The notes: generated from the sequence alone by a model not told the origin. 14,023 nt of DNA from Emcibacteraceae bacterium (GCA_016763335.1 JAESUD010000197.1:1-14023), one strand, 5' to 3'. Counted from the stretch's first letter, positions 1-7,243 are shown. Translations and numbers: made by a program.

Positions 1-450
1 CGAAATTTCATCCATTGCAGGAGATTTAGAGGGTAGATTAAGCGCTTTTAGGAGTGCTTCTATTTTCTCATATGTGGAAGGTTGCCAAATTGTTTTAGCA
101 AGACCACCGTTATTCTGCAACATTGTGCCATAAGCTGAATTATCCCCATCATCAAGCTCCACAATATCAACTATTTCATCCAAAGACCCGCCATTATTTT
201 CGCTGATGATCTGAGGCGTATCTGGTTTATTTTCAAGCTGCTTTTGCGCGGCTCTGGCAATTTCATCATTGCTTGGAAAATACGGGCCCGGAACCCCAGC
301 AGGGAATAAAATAGATTTTGGTTGTTCCTGCGCCTCGGGCATTAAATCCTGCATACTGCTTTGCGCATAAAGAGAAGACGACCAGATGCCCGCCGCCGCT
401 GCGCATATCAGACCCGTTTTCAGATAATGATGTTGAAATTTGATGGTCAT
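1..450 (-). CDS. Secreted protein of unknown function, N-terminal part (runs off the window)
   Basis: An open frame of exactly 150 codons runs from an ATG (complement of 448-450) to the window edge with no stop, so only the N-terminus is present. It begins MTIKFQHHYLKTGLICAAAA and continues to SSSLYAQSS, which looks like a cleavable Sec signal peptide with a probable cut after the A of YAQ at about residue 30. The exported part is acidic and low in complexity at first (EAQEQPKS, ELDDGDNSAYG), then has a segment TIWQPSTYEKIEALLKALNL followed by PSKSPAMDEIS. This last pattern recalls large secreted or periplasmic hypothetical proteins encoded beside aroK in some alphaproteobacteria, but that is from memory and no domain is assigned. 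It lies 20 nt downstream of the small membrane protein on the same strand, so the two are probably co-transcribed. A GGA lies 6 nt before the start. Confidence 0.7.
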   Translation of the reverse strand, partial: MTIKFQHHYLKTGLICAAAAGIWSSSLYAQSSMQDLMPEAQEQPKSILFPAGVPGPYFPSNDEIARAAQKQLENKPDTPQIISENNGGSLDEIVDIVELDDGDNSAYGTMLQNNGGLAKTIWQPSTYEKIEALLKALNLPSKSPAMDEIS

Positions 451-470
451 AAATATTCCACTACGAATGA

Positions 471-611
471 TTAATTGGGAAAGCTATCATCGGGGAGTAT
501 TTTTTCCACCCGTTCGGTTGGCGCGGGAATATCGGCTGTCATAAGATAAATACCCGCCCCTACAATCGTCAATACTATCAAAATAATCAAGAAAAACCAT
601 AATTTTGCCAT
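471..611 (-). CDS. Small single-pass membrane protein (46 aa)
   Basis: The frame is open back to 686, but I place the start at the internal ATG (complement of 609-611). An AGAGG ribosome-binding site lies about 11 nt upstream of it, and the translation from there is a compact membrane protein. It starts MAKLWFFLIILIVLTIVGAG, giving one hydrophobic helix over about residues 4-23, followed by a short tail with TADIPAPTERVEKILPDDSF. Tiny proteins with one N-terminal helix and an 'xxDIPxPxxxVEKxxPDxxF' tail occur in other alphaproteobacteria as conserved hypotheticals; this is recalled, not searched. By topology the tail would be periplasmic or cytoplasmic with no catalytic residues evident. It precedes the secreted protein gene by 20 nt and diverges from aroK. 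Function is unknown. Confidence 0.6.
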   Translation of the reverse strand: MAKLWFFLIILIVLTIVGAGIYLMTADIPAPTERVEKILPDDSFPN

Positions 612-663
612 TGGTAAATTTACCTCTGTAATTTTATTAAAAGAAATTAAAACTGAACACATC

Positions 664-692
664 ATATTAGCCGTGTCTTGCCGCAAGGTAAA
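664..692 (-). promoter_or_regulatory. Possible promoter for the small membrane protein operon
   Basis: On the minus strand, TTTACC (complement of 687-692) and TAATAT (complement of 664-669) are separated by 17 nt, resembling -35 and -10 hexamers with about four matches each. The position, about 50 nt upstream of the chosen start at 611, is sensible. The matches are only moderate in AT-rich DNA, so this is weak. Confidence 0.22.
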
Positions 693-756
693 GCTTACGA
701 AAAAATATGTTTATTTCGTGGCTATAACTCATAAAGACATGTAAATAGAAGATATA

Positions 757-1434
757 ATGAATAATTTTAAAAGAAAAAGAAAAAAAGGCCTTTCTCCACG
801 ATTAAGATATCCTTTAAGGAAGAGCATATCACTTGTTGGCCTTATGGGAAGCGGCAAAACAACCATCGGTGTAAGATTAGCCAGACGCCTTCATAGTAAG
901 TTTGTTGATAGTGACCATGAGATAGAAGCGGCAGCAGGCCATAGTGTTGCAGAAATATTTGAAAAATTCGGCGAAGAAGATTTCAGAAAAGGCGAACGCA
1001 GGGTCATAAGTCGACTGATTACACAGGAAAAAAACATAGTCCTTGGCACAGGTGGGGGCGCGTTTATGGATCTTAAAACCCGCGGACGACTTAAGGCACA
1101 AACAATTGTAATATGGCTTAAAGTCGATGTTGAGCTTTTAGTGGAAAGAACCGCTAGACGAGACACGAGACCGTTGCTTCAAAAGGGAAATCCAAGAAAA
1201 ATACTTCAAAAATTGATAGAAGAGCGCTATCCCGTCTATGAAGAAGCCCATATAATTGTTGAAAGTGGACAAGGACCGCATGATAAGGTGGTTAATGATA
1301 TTATCTGGAAATTAAATAAATATCTTGCTATCGAAAAAAAGAAATACCAAAGACGAATGGCCCGCCAAAGAGCCCGCGCCAAAAATGAAAATAATGCCAC
1401 AGGCAATGAAAATGACGTTAAAGACAACAGTTGA
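757..1434 (+). CDS. aroK: Shikimate kinase
   Basis: AroK phosphorylates shikimate at the 3-hydroxyl with ATP, the fifth step of the cytoplasmic chorismate pathway. The P-loop GLMGSGKTT lies at residues 28-36. The shikimate-contacting aspartate is D53 in FVDSD, followed by the FGEEDFRKGE segment (R77), the GTGGG glycine stretch near residue 98, and the lid-type TARRDTRPLL motif. Shikimate kinases are usually about 170-180 residues; this one has 225, because of a basic N-terminal extension of about 22 residues (KRKRKK) and a charged, probably disordered C-terminal tail rich in K, R, N and E. The start is the only ATG before the P-loop; GAAG lies 5 nt upstream. Its 3' end overlaps the start of aroB by 23 bp, the usual aroK-aroB pairing, which supports translational coupling and a shared transcript. 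Confidence 0.95.
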   Translation: MNNFKRKRKKGLSPRLRYPLRKSISLVGLMGSGKTTIGVRLARRLHSKFVDSDHEIEAAAGHSVAEIFEKFGEEDFRKGERRVISRLITQEKNIVLGTGGGAFMDLKTRGRLKAQTIVIWLKVDVELLVERTARRDTRPLLQKGNPRKILQKLIEERYPVYEEAHIIVESGQGPHDKVVNDIIWKLNKYLAIEKKKYQRRMARQRARAKNENNATGNENDVKDNS

Positions 1435-2521
1435 TCTTGGAAATAGAAGCTACGATATCCTTATCGGTGAAAATATCATCGATGAAGCAGCCCATCATAT
1501 TCGTCCGCTTCTTAGACGAGCAAAAACAGTTATCATTACCGACGATAATGTGGCCATTCATCAACTTCCCCGACTTGAAAAAAGCCTAACCGCAGCAGAT
1601 ATTCAGTATAATACCATTACCTTGCCCGCTGGCGAGGCAACAAAATCATATGATAATTTAGAAAAATTACTGGATAAACTTTTATCCATGAGGTTAGAGC
1701 GTAATGATACAATTATTGCGCTTGGCGGCGGTGTTATTGGTGATCTGGTTGGTTTTGCCGCCAGTATTTATTTGCGCGGCATTAATTTTATTCAAATTCC
1801 AACCACCCTTCTGGCACAGGTTGATAGTTCGGTCGGCGGTAAAACAGGCATCAACAGCCGCCACGGTAAAAATCTAATCGGCAGCTTTCACCAACCCCGT
1901 CTCGTGCTTATTGATGTAACAACACTAGAAACGCTTGACCCCCGCCATGTTGTCGCTGGGTATGCTGAAATCGTCAAATACGGGCTTATCAATGATCCGG
2001 CATTTTTCAACTGGCTTGAACAAAATGGCCCGATGTTAATTGATGGCCCCGTTGATGAATGCCGTGCCGTACGTACCGAAGCCATTCTTAAAAGCTGCGA
2101 AGCAAAAGCCGCCGTCGTCATGCAGGATGAAAAAGAAACCGGCACTAGGGCTCTGCTTAATCTTGGTCATACTTTTGGTCATGCTTTAGAGGCAGAAAAT
2201 GGTTATAATGATGGTCTTTTTCACGGCGAGGCCGTGGCGATGGGGATCATCCTAGCCTTTCAGCTTTCAGAAAAAATGGGCCTTTGCCCAGCTAGCGACG
2301 TAAAACGGGTCATTAAGCATTTTGACCTAACATCAGCACGCAAAATTTCCGCTTTTGATTTTAATGTTGAGAATTTGCTCGAACATATGAAAGCGGATAA
2401 AAAAATGTCAGACGGCAAACTAACTTTTGTTATCACATCCGCGATTGGTCAGGCGTATCTATCAAATGATGTTGATATGAACGATGTTAAGTCCGTGCTT
2501 AAAAACGCGTTAAAAGGATGA
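1412..2521 (+). CDS. aroB: 3-dehydroquinate synthase
   Basis: AroB converts DAHP to 3-dehydroquinate, the second shikimate-pathway step, using NAD and a divalent metal (Zn or Co). The NAD-binding GGGVIGD loop is near residue 105 and the substrate stretch QVDSSVGGKTG follows. The metal ligands can be placed at E186 (GYAEIVKYG), H253 (LNLGHTFGHALE) and H271 (FHGEAVAMG). The frame is open from 1325, giving several candidate ATGs (1325, 1385, 1394, 1406, 1412). I choose 1412 because an AGG lies 8 nt upstream and the protein then starts MTLKTTVDLGNRSY, directly on the family's N-terminal strand, and is 369 residues, a normal length. The start lies inside aroK and the stop is 11 nt before the CBS-domain gene, so the three genes look like one operon. 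Confidence 0.94.
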   Translation: MTLKTTVDLGNRSYDILIGENIIDEAAHHIRPLLRRAKTVIITDDNVAIHQLPRLEKSLTAADIQYNTITLPAGEATKSYDNLEKLLDKLLSMRLERNDTIIALGGGVIGDLVGFAASIYLRGINFIQIPTTLLAQVDSSVGGKTGINSRHGKNLIGSFHQPRLVLIDVTTLETLDPRHVVAGYAEIVKYGLINDPAFFNWLEQNGPMLIDGPVDECRAVRTEAILKSCEAKAAVVMQDEKETGTRALLNLGHTFGHALEAENGYNDGLFHGEAVAMGIILAFQLSEKMGLCPASDVKRVIKHFDLTSARKISAFDFNVENLLEHMKADKKMSDGKLTFVITSAIGQAYLSNDVDMNDVKSVLKNALKG

Positions 2522-2532
2522 TATAAAAGCTT

Positions 2533-3801
2533 ATGGAAGCTGATCTTATTATTGCAATCGTTGTTATTATTTTTCTGGTAATTTTTTCCGGGTTTTTCTC
2601 TGGTTCGGAAACATCTCTGACGGCTACTTCTGCCTCAAGCATGCATAAAATGTCTAAAGAAGGTGATAAAAAAGCCGCGCTTGTTGAAAAACTTATTTCA
2701 GACCCTGAAAGTTTGATCGGCGCGATATTGCTGGGGAATAATCTGGTTAATATTCTGGCATCCGCCCTCACCACTTATATTTTTATCGGCTTTTTTGGTG
2801 ATTTAGGGGTTGTCTACGCTACATTCGCCATGACGGCGATCGTCCTTATATTTGCCGAAGTTATGCCCAAAACCTATGCCCTTGCAAACCCGGAAAGGGT
2901 CGCGCTTAAGGTCGCACCATATATAAATATTTTCGTAATAATATTTTCCCCTATCGTCAGGTTTATTCAGATCATATCCCGCCTTACCTTACGTATGCTT
3001 GGCTTTAAAGCGGAAGAAAATCAAAAGATATTAAGCCCCCAAGATGAAATTCGCGGCGCCATCGATTTACAAGAACACGAAGGGGGAATTGTTAAAGAAC
3101 ATAAAGATATGCTTGCCGGCATCCTTGATCTTGATGAAATTAGTCTTGAAGATGTAATGGTTCACCGCAAGAATGTTGAAACAATAAATGTCAAAGATGA
3201 CATCGCTGATATTTTTCAACAAATAGTTTCCAGCCCTTATACGCGACTTCCCATGTGGGAAGAAAATCAGGATAATATTATCGGCGTTATTCATGCCAAA
3301 GATGTCTTAAGAGTTACGCGAAAAAGTAATGGCCGATTAAATCATAAAACCCTGAGAGATATTGCCATAACACCGTGGTTTGTACCCGAGACGACCAGCC
3401 TGCGTGATCAATTAAAAAAATTCCTTACTAGAAAAGCCCATTTTGCCCTCGTGGTTGATGAATATGGTGCATTGATGGGAGTTATTACACTTGAAGATAT
3501 TCTCGAGGAAATAGTTGGTGAAATTACCGATGAGCATGATACTTTAAATAGCGATATTAAAATATTAGCATCAGGAACGGTCATCGCCGAAGGAACAACA
3601 CCGATACGTGACCTGAACCGCAGGTTTAACTGGAATCTAAGTGACGACGAAGCCATTACCATTGCCGGATATGTCATTGATCTAGCGGAAACCATACCGC
3701 TTCCCGGTCAAGTTTTTGAAATTAATGGTTTTACACTTAAAGTATTAAAACGAACAAAGAATCAAATTACCCAGGTAAAAATCAGTCCGCCCAAAAACTA
3801 G
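2533..3801 (+). CDS. CNNM/CBS-domain membrane protein of the HlyC/CorC (TlyC) family
   Basis: This 422-residue protein has the full architecture of the family. The DUF21/CNNM membrane domain covers about residues 1-155, with the signature FFSGSETSLTA at 21-31 and hydrophobic segments near 5-24, 62-88, 92-110 and 130-150. Two CBS domains follow, one about 205-262 (TRLPMWEENQDNIIGVIHAK) and one about 281-335 (HFALVVDEYGALMGVITLED). The C-terminal transporter-associated CorC_HlyC domain covers about 345-420. Family members are linked to magnesium or cobalt efflux or homeostasis; some were named haemolysins, which is probably not their main role. The CBS pair probably senses adenine nucleotides. 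It lies 11 nt after aroB in an apparent aroK-aroB-CBS operon. Its TAG stop shares CTAG with the convergent XRE gene. The ribosome-binding site is poor (AAAAG 3 nt before the ATG), suggesting read-on translation from aroB. Confidence 0.9.
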   Translation: MEADLIIAIVVIIFLVIFSGFFSGSETSLTATSASSMHKMSKEGDKKAALVEKLISDPESLIGAILLGNNLVNILASALTTYIFIGFFGDLGVVYATFAMTAIVLIFAEVMPKTYALANPERVALKVAPYINIFVIIFSPIVRFIQIISRLTLRMLGFKAEENQKILSPQDEIRGAIDLQEHEGGIVKEHKDMLAGILDLDEISLEDVMVHRKNVETINVKDDIADIFQQIVSSPYTRLPMWEENQDNIIGVIHAKDVLRVTRKSNGRLNHKTLRDIAITPWFVPETTSLRDQLKKFLTRKAHFALVVDEYGALMGVITLEDILEEIVGEITDEHDTLNSDIKILASGTVIAEGTTPIRDLNRRFNWNLSDDEAITIAGYVIDLAETIPLPGQVFEINGFTLKVLKRTKNQITQVKISPPKN

Positions 3802-4154
3802 TCTCTCTTTTTTATAGTATCGATCATAGATTTTATCTGATCTTCACTCAAACTACGGATGTCTCGGTTAAGTAAATTTACCAGTTCAGTAGCCCCAGCA
3901 CTTAAACCAGATGTATCAACCACCATTCGCGGATGAGATATACGCGCAAGGTTTTCTAATTCTTCTGCTTCGTCCCAAATAATATTAAAAAAGCTAATAA
4001 TTTGCTGAATAAGTGCCCAGGAAGGCTGACCGCGGTGGCCATGTTCAAGCGCAGACAAATAAGCCGGACTAATAGCCAGCTTCTTAGCCATTAGTTTCTG
4101 GCTGATACCTTTTTCTTTTCTAAGTTCACGTACTTTTTCACCGAATGGGGTCAT
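3798..4154 (-). CDS. XRE-family helix-turn-helix regulator
   Basis: A 118-residue cytoplasmic DNA-binding protein. The XRE/Cro-type helix-turn-helix fills about residues 4-60: FGEKVRELRKEKGISQ, then MAKKLAISPAYLSALEHG, with the recognition helix around SPAYLSALE. The C-terminal half has LARISHPRMVVDTSGLSAGA and a terminal amphipathic stretch SEDQIKSMIDTIKK, perhaps for dimerisation. I recall similar HTH proteins with a conserved 'SHPRxxVDTSGLS' block in alphaproteobacteria, next to the Smr gene. It has no ligand-binding domain and its target is not evident. It is the last gene of the Tim44-mltA-smr-xre run: its ATG overlaps the Smr stop by one base (TAATG), indicating translational coupling. 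It ends tail to tail against the CBS-domain gene with no room for a terminator. Confidence 0.88.
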   Translation of the reverse strand: MTPFGEKVRELRKEKGISQKLMAKKLAISPAYLSALEHGHRGQPSWALIQQIISFFNIIWDEAEELENLARISHPRMVVDTSGLSAGATELVNLLNRDIRSLSEDQIKSMIDTIKKRD

Positions 4155-4708
4155 TATATCCTCTTTAAAACCACATAAAGGGCGCCACTGCCGCCATCAT
4201 TTTGCCGGGCGTCAGAAAAAGACACTATCATATGACGCATAGCACCACCGGAAAGCCACATTGGCACTTCACGTCTTAAAACGCCTCGACTATCTTCAAA
4301 ATCCACATAACGAAAATCAGCATACCCTGTTTTTTTAGGACCGCCTTTACCCGTCACGACTAAAACTACCCGTTTGCTGCTTTGTTGTGCCCGCGCGAGA
4401 TAGCGAAAAAGTTTTTCATGGGCCTCGACACATGTCATGCCGTGTAAATCAATTTTACCGTCTGGCTTTGCCTTGCCTTGTTTGAGTTTTTTCCCCCAAT
4501 TAACATCTTTATTTTTAAGGGATTCATAATTGCTAACATTAGGCGAGTGATTATTTTCAAACACATTATTACGGGGAATTTTAAGGCTGAATGATGCTGT
4601 TTTCCCTTGGACCTCTGGATAAACAATATTCCCCATAGTAGATTTAATATCACGAGTATATAATTGCCAGAGATGCTGGTCTTCGTTGCTTAGACCTTTT
4701 TTAGTCAT
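4154..4708 (-). CDS. Smr (MutS-related) domain protein
   Basis: A 184-residue protein with a C-terminal Smr domain. The hallmarks are IDLHGMT at residues 86-92 (the LDLHG motif) and TGKGG at 119-123 (the 'THGRG/TGKG' motif), followed by GVLRREVPMWLS and SGALYVVLKRI at the end. The N-terminal 80 residues look unstructured and basic, as in the DUF1 64-type 'Smr/MutS family protein' group of alphaproteobacteria, beginning with LSNEDQHLWQLYTRDI. Smr domains in other proteins are nucleases or nucleic-acid binders (YdaL, MutS2, SmrB on collided ribosomes); which role applies here cannot be told from sequence. The start codon overlaps the mltA stop by one base (TAATG) and the stop overlaps the XRE start in the same way, so the three genes are translationally coupled. 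Confidence 0.9.
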   Translation of the reverse strand: MTKKGLSNEDQHLWQLYTRDIKSTMGNIVYPEVQGKTASFSLKIPRNNVFENNHSPNVSNYESLKNKDVNWGKKLKQGKAKPDGKIDLHGMTCVEAHEKLFRYLARAQQSSKRVVLVVTGKGGPKKTGYADFRYVDFEDSRGVLRREVPMWLSGGAMRHMIVSFSDARQNDGGSGALYVVLKRI

Positions 4709-5904
4709 TAAAGGCTGCCTTCTGCAATATTAAAAAATTTTGCAGATACATCCTTTGGAACAAGCACATAATATGTACCACGGTCTTTCATCGGTCCCGC
4801 TTCAAGTTCGGCAAGATCCCCAATTCCCCAATATACATCACCGCGAATTTTTCCTTTAATAGCGCCGCCTGTATCTTGGGCAACTACCAATCTGTTCAAA
4901 TGGGGTGTTCTTAAAACATCTCCCGCTTCTGTGCCGCTTTCCTGGTAAGTATTAAGCCATAATGGAACCCCGAGTGGAATATGTGCGCGGTCAACGGCCA
5001 GAGAGCGTCCCGGAGTAAGGCCCACCCCTAAACTGCCAACCGGCCTATCTTGTTCTCTTTGCAGAAAAAAGACTTAGGAAGGATTTTTCCACATTAATTC
5101 ATCGGCTTTATCCGGATTTTGTTCAAGCCAATTTGAGATCGCCTGAAGCGACATATCCTCTCTGGCAATATCGCCGCTCTCTATTAAAAACCGTCCGATT
5201 GCCCTGTATGGGCGTCCATTTCTTTCGGCATATCCCAGATGCAATATTTCACCATCTTCAAGTTCAATAAAACCTGAACCTTGGATTTGCAAAAAAAAGC
5301 TTTCCGCCTTTTTTTCAAGCCAAACCAGTTCTAATCCCTTATTATCAAGCGCGCCCAGATCAATTTGTTCGCGGTTTTTGTAGGGCACAAATTTATTGCT
5401 TTTTACTTCACCAATGATTGACCTGCCCTTCAAGCTTTGATCAAAATCACCAAGATTTATCTTTAGCAAATCTTCTGGCACCATATAAAGCGGGGCGACA
5501 AACTTATCAGTTTTTTCTCTCGACCCTTTATAAAGCGGCGCATAATACCCCGTGAATAAACCAGGTTCTTCATTTATAAATTCAAGGGGAGTAAAATTAT
5601 TTTCAAAGAATTTTTTTGCTGCAACCGGATCAATTTCCAGTGCTGCGCGGCAAGTTATTTTCCATTCTAGAGCTGTACCAAACTCCCCAAACTCTCTACT
5701 ATCAGGGTAGTTTAACAGCCTTTTACAGGATGTTTGAAACGCCTCCAATGCCAGATCATGATCATCATCCTGCCACCCTTCAAGCTCAGAAAAATTTAAG
5801 GCGATATAGGGAGATGGAATTAGTTGTATGACAGGAACCATAAGAAAATATACGGCAATAGCAAATATTCCAAACAGTGATAAAATTGCTGAAATATTTT
5901 TCAT
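4708..5904 (-). pseudogene. mltA: Membrane-bound lytic murein transglycosylase A, interrupted by an in-frame TAA
   Basis: MltA cleaves the MurNAc-GlcNAc bond of peptidoglycan to form 1,6-anhydro ends in the periplasm. Reading from the ATG at 5904, an N-terminal signal anchor (about residues 4-29, no lipobox cysteine seen) is followed by the MltA domain (FTGYYAPLYKGSRE, FFLQIQGSGFIEL, GYAERNGRPYRAIGRFLI). The frame stops after KNPS at a TAA (complement of 5074-5076). The same frame then continues without a gap: VFFLQREQ, GSLGVGLTPGRSLAVDR and VAQDTGGAIKGKIRGDVYWG, to the real stop at 4708-4710. The expected family sequence is NPSYVFF, so the TAA replaces a conserved tyrosine by a single base change. 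The catalytic aspartate (D of AQDTGG, about residue 344 of 398) lies beyond the stop, so the 276-residue product should be inactive. A GTG at 5025 could in principle restart the 3' half, but without export signal. Confidence 0.9.
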
Positions 5905-5934
5905 TAGTTCTTTTCCTGATTCTGGTTTTATGCT

Positions 5935-6600
5935 CTATGCATTACTGGTTGAAACAAGTGTCCAGTTTGGGTCACCGCGCTTTACATCGCGGCAGAATGT
6001 CCAGATATCAACAACAGGTACGACTTTCTCAGGATCACCATCAACAACATTGCCATCAGCATCTTTAATGGTAATCGTCATATGGCTTTTATAACGCAAA
6101 GTTAGCTCAGCCATTGAACCTTCTATGCTTGCATCTTCAAGTTCAATTTTTTCTATATCATCAACTTTGTTGTGAAATTCATGACCCTGTTCTTTCATTT
6201 CATTAATAGCATTCTCAAACTGGCCAAAGACATCCCGGCTTAAAAACGATCTTAATGTTTTAATATCACCTTGCCAAAATGCATTCAAAATCATGCCATA
6301 TGCATATTCTGCACCATCAACAAAATCGGGCAATGTAAAACTACTGTCAAAACTGTTGATTTTTACAAGAGTGTCATAAAACGGGGAAGATTTAGCCAGG
6401 CCAATCTCTTTGGTTTCGACAGGTATCTTTTCCTCTTGATCCTTTTGCATAATACCGTCTTTAATAGGAACAACATTGTCGGATGGCTTTTGTTTCTGGT
6501 ACGGCTTATCAGATGGCTTTTCATCCTTGCCGTCATAACCATCTTTGCGGCCAAGGGTTCTGCGTAACTGCAAAATAATAAAACCGGCGACAAAAGCCAT
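5935..6600 (-). CDS. Tim44-like domain protein (probable N-terminal frameshift)
   Basis: From the ATG at 6600 the frame gives 221 residues. A short hydrophobic N-terminus (MAFVAGFIILQLRRTLG) is followed by a charged linker (about 18-70, rich in K, D and P) and the Tim44-like domain (about 75-221: AEYAYGMILNAFWQGDIKTL, LRSFLSRDVFGQFENAI, VVPVVDIWTFCRDV, NWTLVSTSNA). Alphaproteobacterial relatives of mitochondrial Tim44 are inner-membrane-anchored and face the cytoplasm. A role in protein export is suspected from the relation; secB lies close by. The hydrophobic stretch from 6600 is only about 11 residues, too short for a membrane helix. No ribosome-binding site precedes this ATG, whereas a good one precedes an ATG at 6626 in another frame (see the separate entry). 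mltA follows after 30 nt. Confidence 0.85.
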   Translation of the reverse strand: MAFVAGFIILQLRRTLGRKDGYDGKDEKPSDKPYQKQKPSDNVVPIKDGIMQKDQEEKIPVETKEIGLAKSSPFYDTLVKINSFDSSFTLPDFVDGAEYAYGMILNAFWQGDIKTLRSFLSRDVFGQFENAINEMKEQGHEFHNKVDDIEKIELEDASIEGSMAELTLRYKSHMTITIKDADGNVVDGDPEKVVPVVDIWTFCRDVKRGDPNWTLVSTSNA

Positions 6601-6636
6601 GATAATTAAAAAAGATTATCGTCCATCTGTTTTCCT
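6601..6636 (-). other. Out-of-frame true start region of the Tim44-like gene (run of six T)
   Basis: On the minus strand an AGGA (complement of 6633-6636) sits 6 nt before an ATG at 6626. Reading from it gives MDDNLF and then a TAA within a run of six T (A-run at 6608-6613 on the plus strand). One additional T would give MDDNLFLIIMAFVAGFIILQ, joining the Tim44 frame at its apparent start. The resulting 230-residue protein would have a full-length membrane helix and the 'M-D-x-x-L-hydrophobic' start typical of the family. The observed sequence is therefore a one-base deletion, a sequencing error in a homopolymer, or a slippage site. Confidence 0.65.
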
Positions 6637-6680
6637 ACAAACTCTTATTCATTGATCAACTCTTTTATAGAGGCCTATAC

Positions 6681-6708
6681 TTGGCGATCCTGAATTTAAT
6701 ACTATATT
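6681..6708 (+). promoter_or_regulatory. Possible promoter for fxsA
   Basis: TTGGCG (6681-6686) and TATATT (6703-6708) are spaced by 16 nt, about 55 nt upstream of the fxsA ATG, in the only intergenic space between fxsA and the divergent Tim44-like gene. Both hexamers are close to the sigma-70 consensus, but the surrounding DNA is AT-rich, so confidence is limited. Confidence 0.33.
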
Positions 6709-6763
6709 AGATAGATCATGATGTATATATTATGAAACTATATTTCAACTATTTGGACAATAA

Positions 6764-7243
6764 ATGCCATTATTATTTTTAGCTGTAATTATTACCGTAC
6801 CATATCTTGAATTTCTTGTATTTGCGGAAGTGGCCGATCAAATTGGCGGCCTGTCAGCATTAATGTTAACGATTTTAACGGCAGTCCTTGGTATTTATAT
6901 CATAAAACAAGAAGGCATTCAGGTGCTTAGTAGTATAAAAAACACAATGGACCGTGGAGAAAGCCCGGTAATAGGGCTGCTTCACGGGTTTTTTCTAGCC
7001 ATTGCTGGCTTTTTCTTTTTACTGCCCGGATTTATTACCGACAGCATTGCCGTGCTTCTTGCCATAGCACCGATACGTGGGATGCTGGGAAATATGATGG
7101 TAAATGCTGGCAAAAGGAATTTTGACGCTAAGCCCAAATCAACATATTCCAGCGGAATTATAATTGATGGTGAATTTGAAGAGGCCGATGATAAAACCAG
7201 CGAGATAGAGAAAATCGACATTAATGAAAAAGAAAAAGACTAA
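6764..7243 (+). CDS. fxsA: FxsA family inner-membrane protein
   Basis: This 159-residue protein matches the FxsA family. It has an N-terminal hydrophobic segment (PLLFLAVIITVPYLEFLVF), the loop VADQIGGLSALMLTILTAVL with a second helix at about 30-48, the conserved IIKQEGI, then GLLHGFFLAIAGFFFLLPGF as a third and probably fourth membrane segment with the family's LPGFITD motif, and an acidic, probably cytoplasmic tail (DGEFEEADDKTSEIEK). E. coli FxsA overproduction relieves exclusion of phage T7 by the F plasmid PifA system; its normal role is not settled. In alphaproteobacteria it is commonly found near secB and the origin, as here. A GGA lies 6 nt before the start. It diverges from the Tim44-like gene, and secB follows after 129 nt on the same strand. 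Confidence 0.92.
   Translation: MPLLFLAVIITVPYLEFLVFAEVADQIGGLSALMLTILTAVLGIYIIKQEGIQVLSSIKNTMDRGESPVIGLLHGFFLAIAGFFFLLPGFITDSIAVLLAIAPIRGMLGNMMVNAGKRNFDAKPKSTYSSGIIIDGEFEEADDKTSEIEKIDINEKEKD

Noticed and set aside
4708..5025. Separate 105-residue gene starting at a GTG
   Set aside because: Its sequence is the C-terminal half of MltA in the same frame as the upstream part, so it is the 3' section of an interrupted gene, not an independent one.
5074..5076. Reassignment of TAA as a sense codon
   Set aside because: TAA ends hemE, the Smr gene, hemJ and other genes in the window without sensible extension, so a changed code is not supported.
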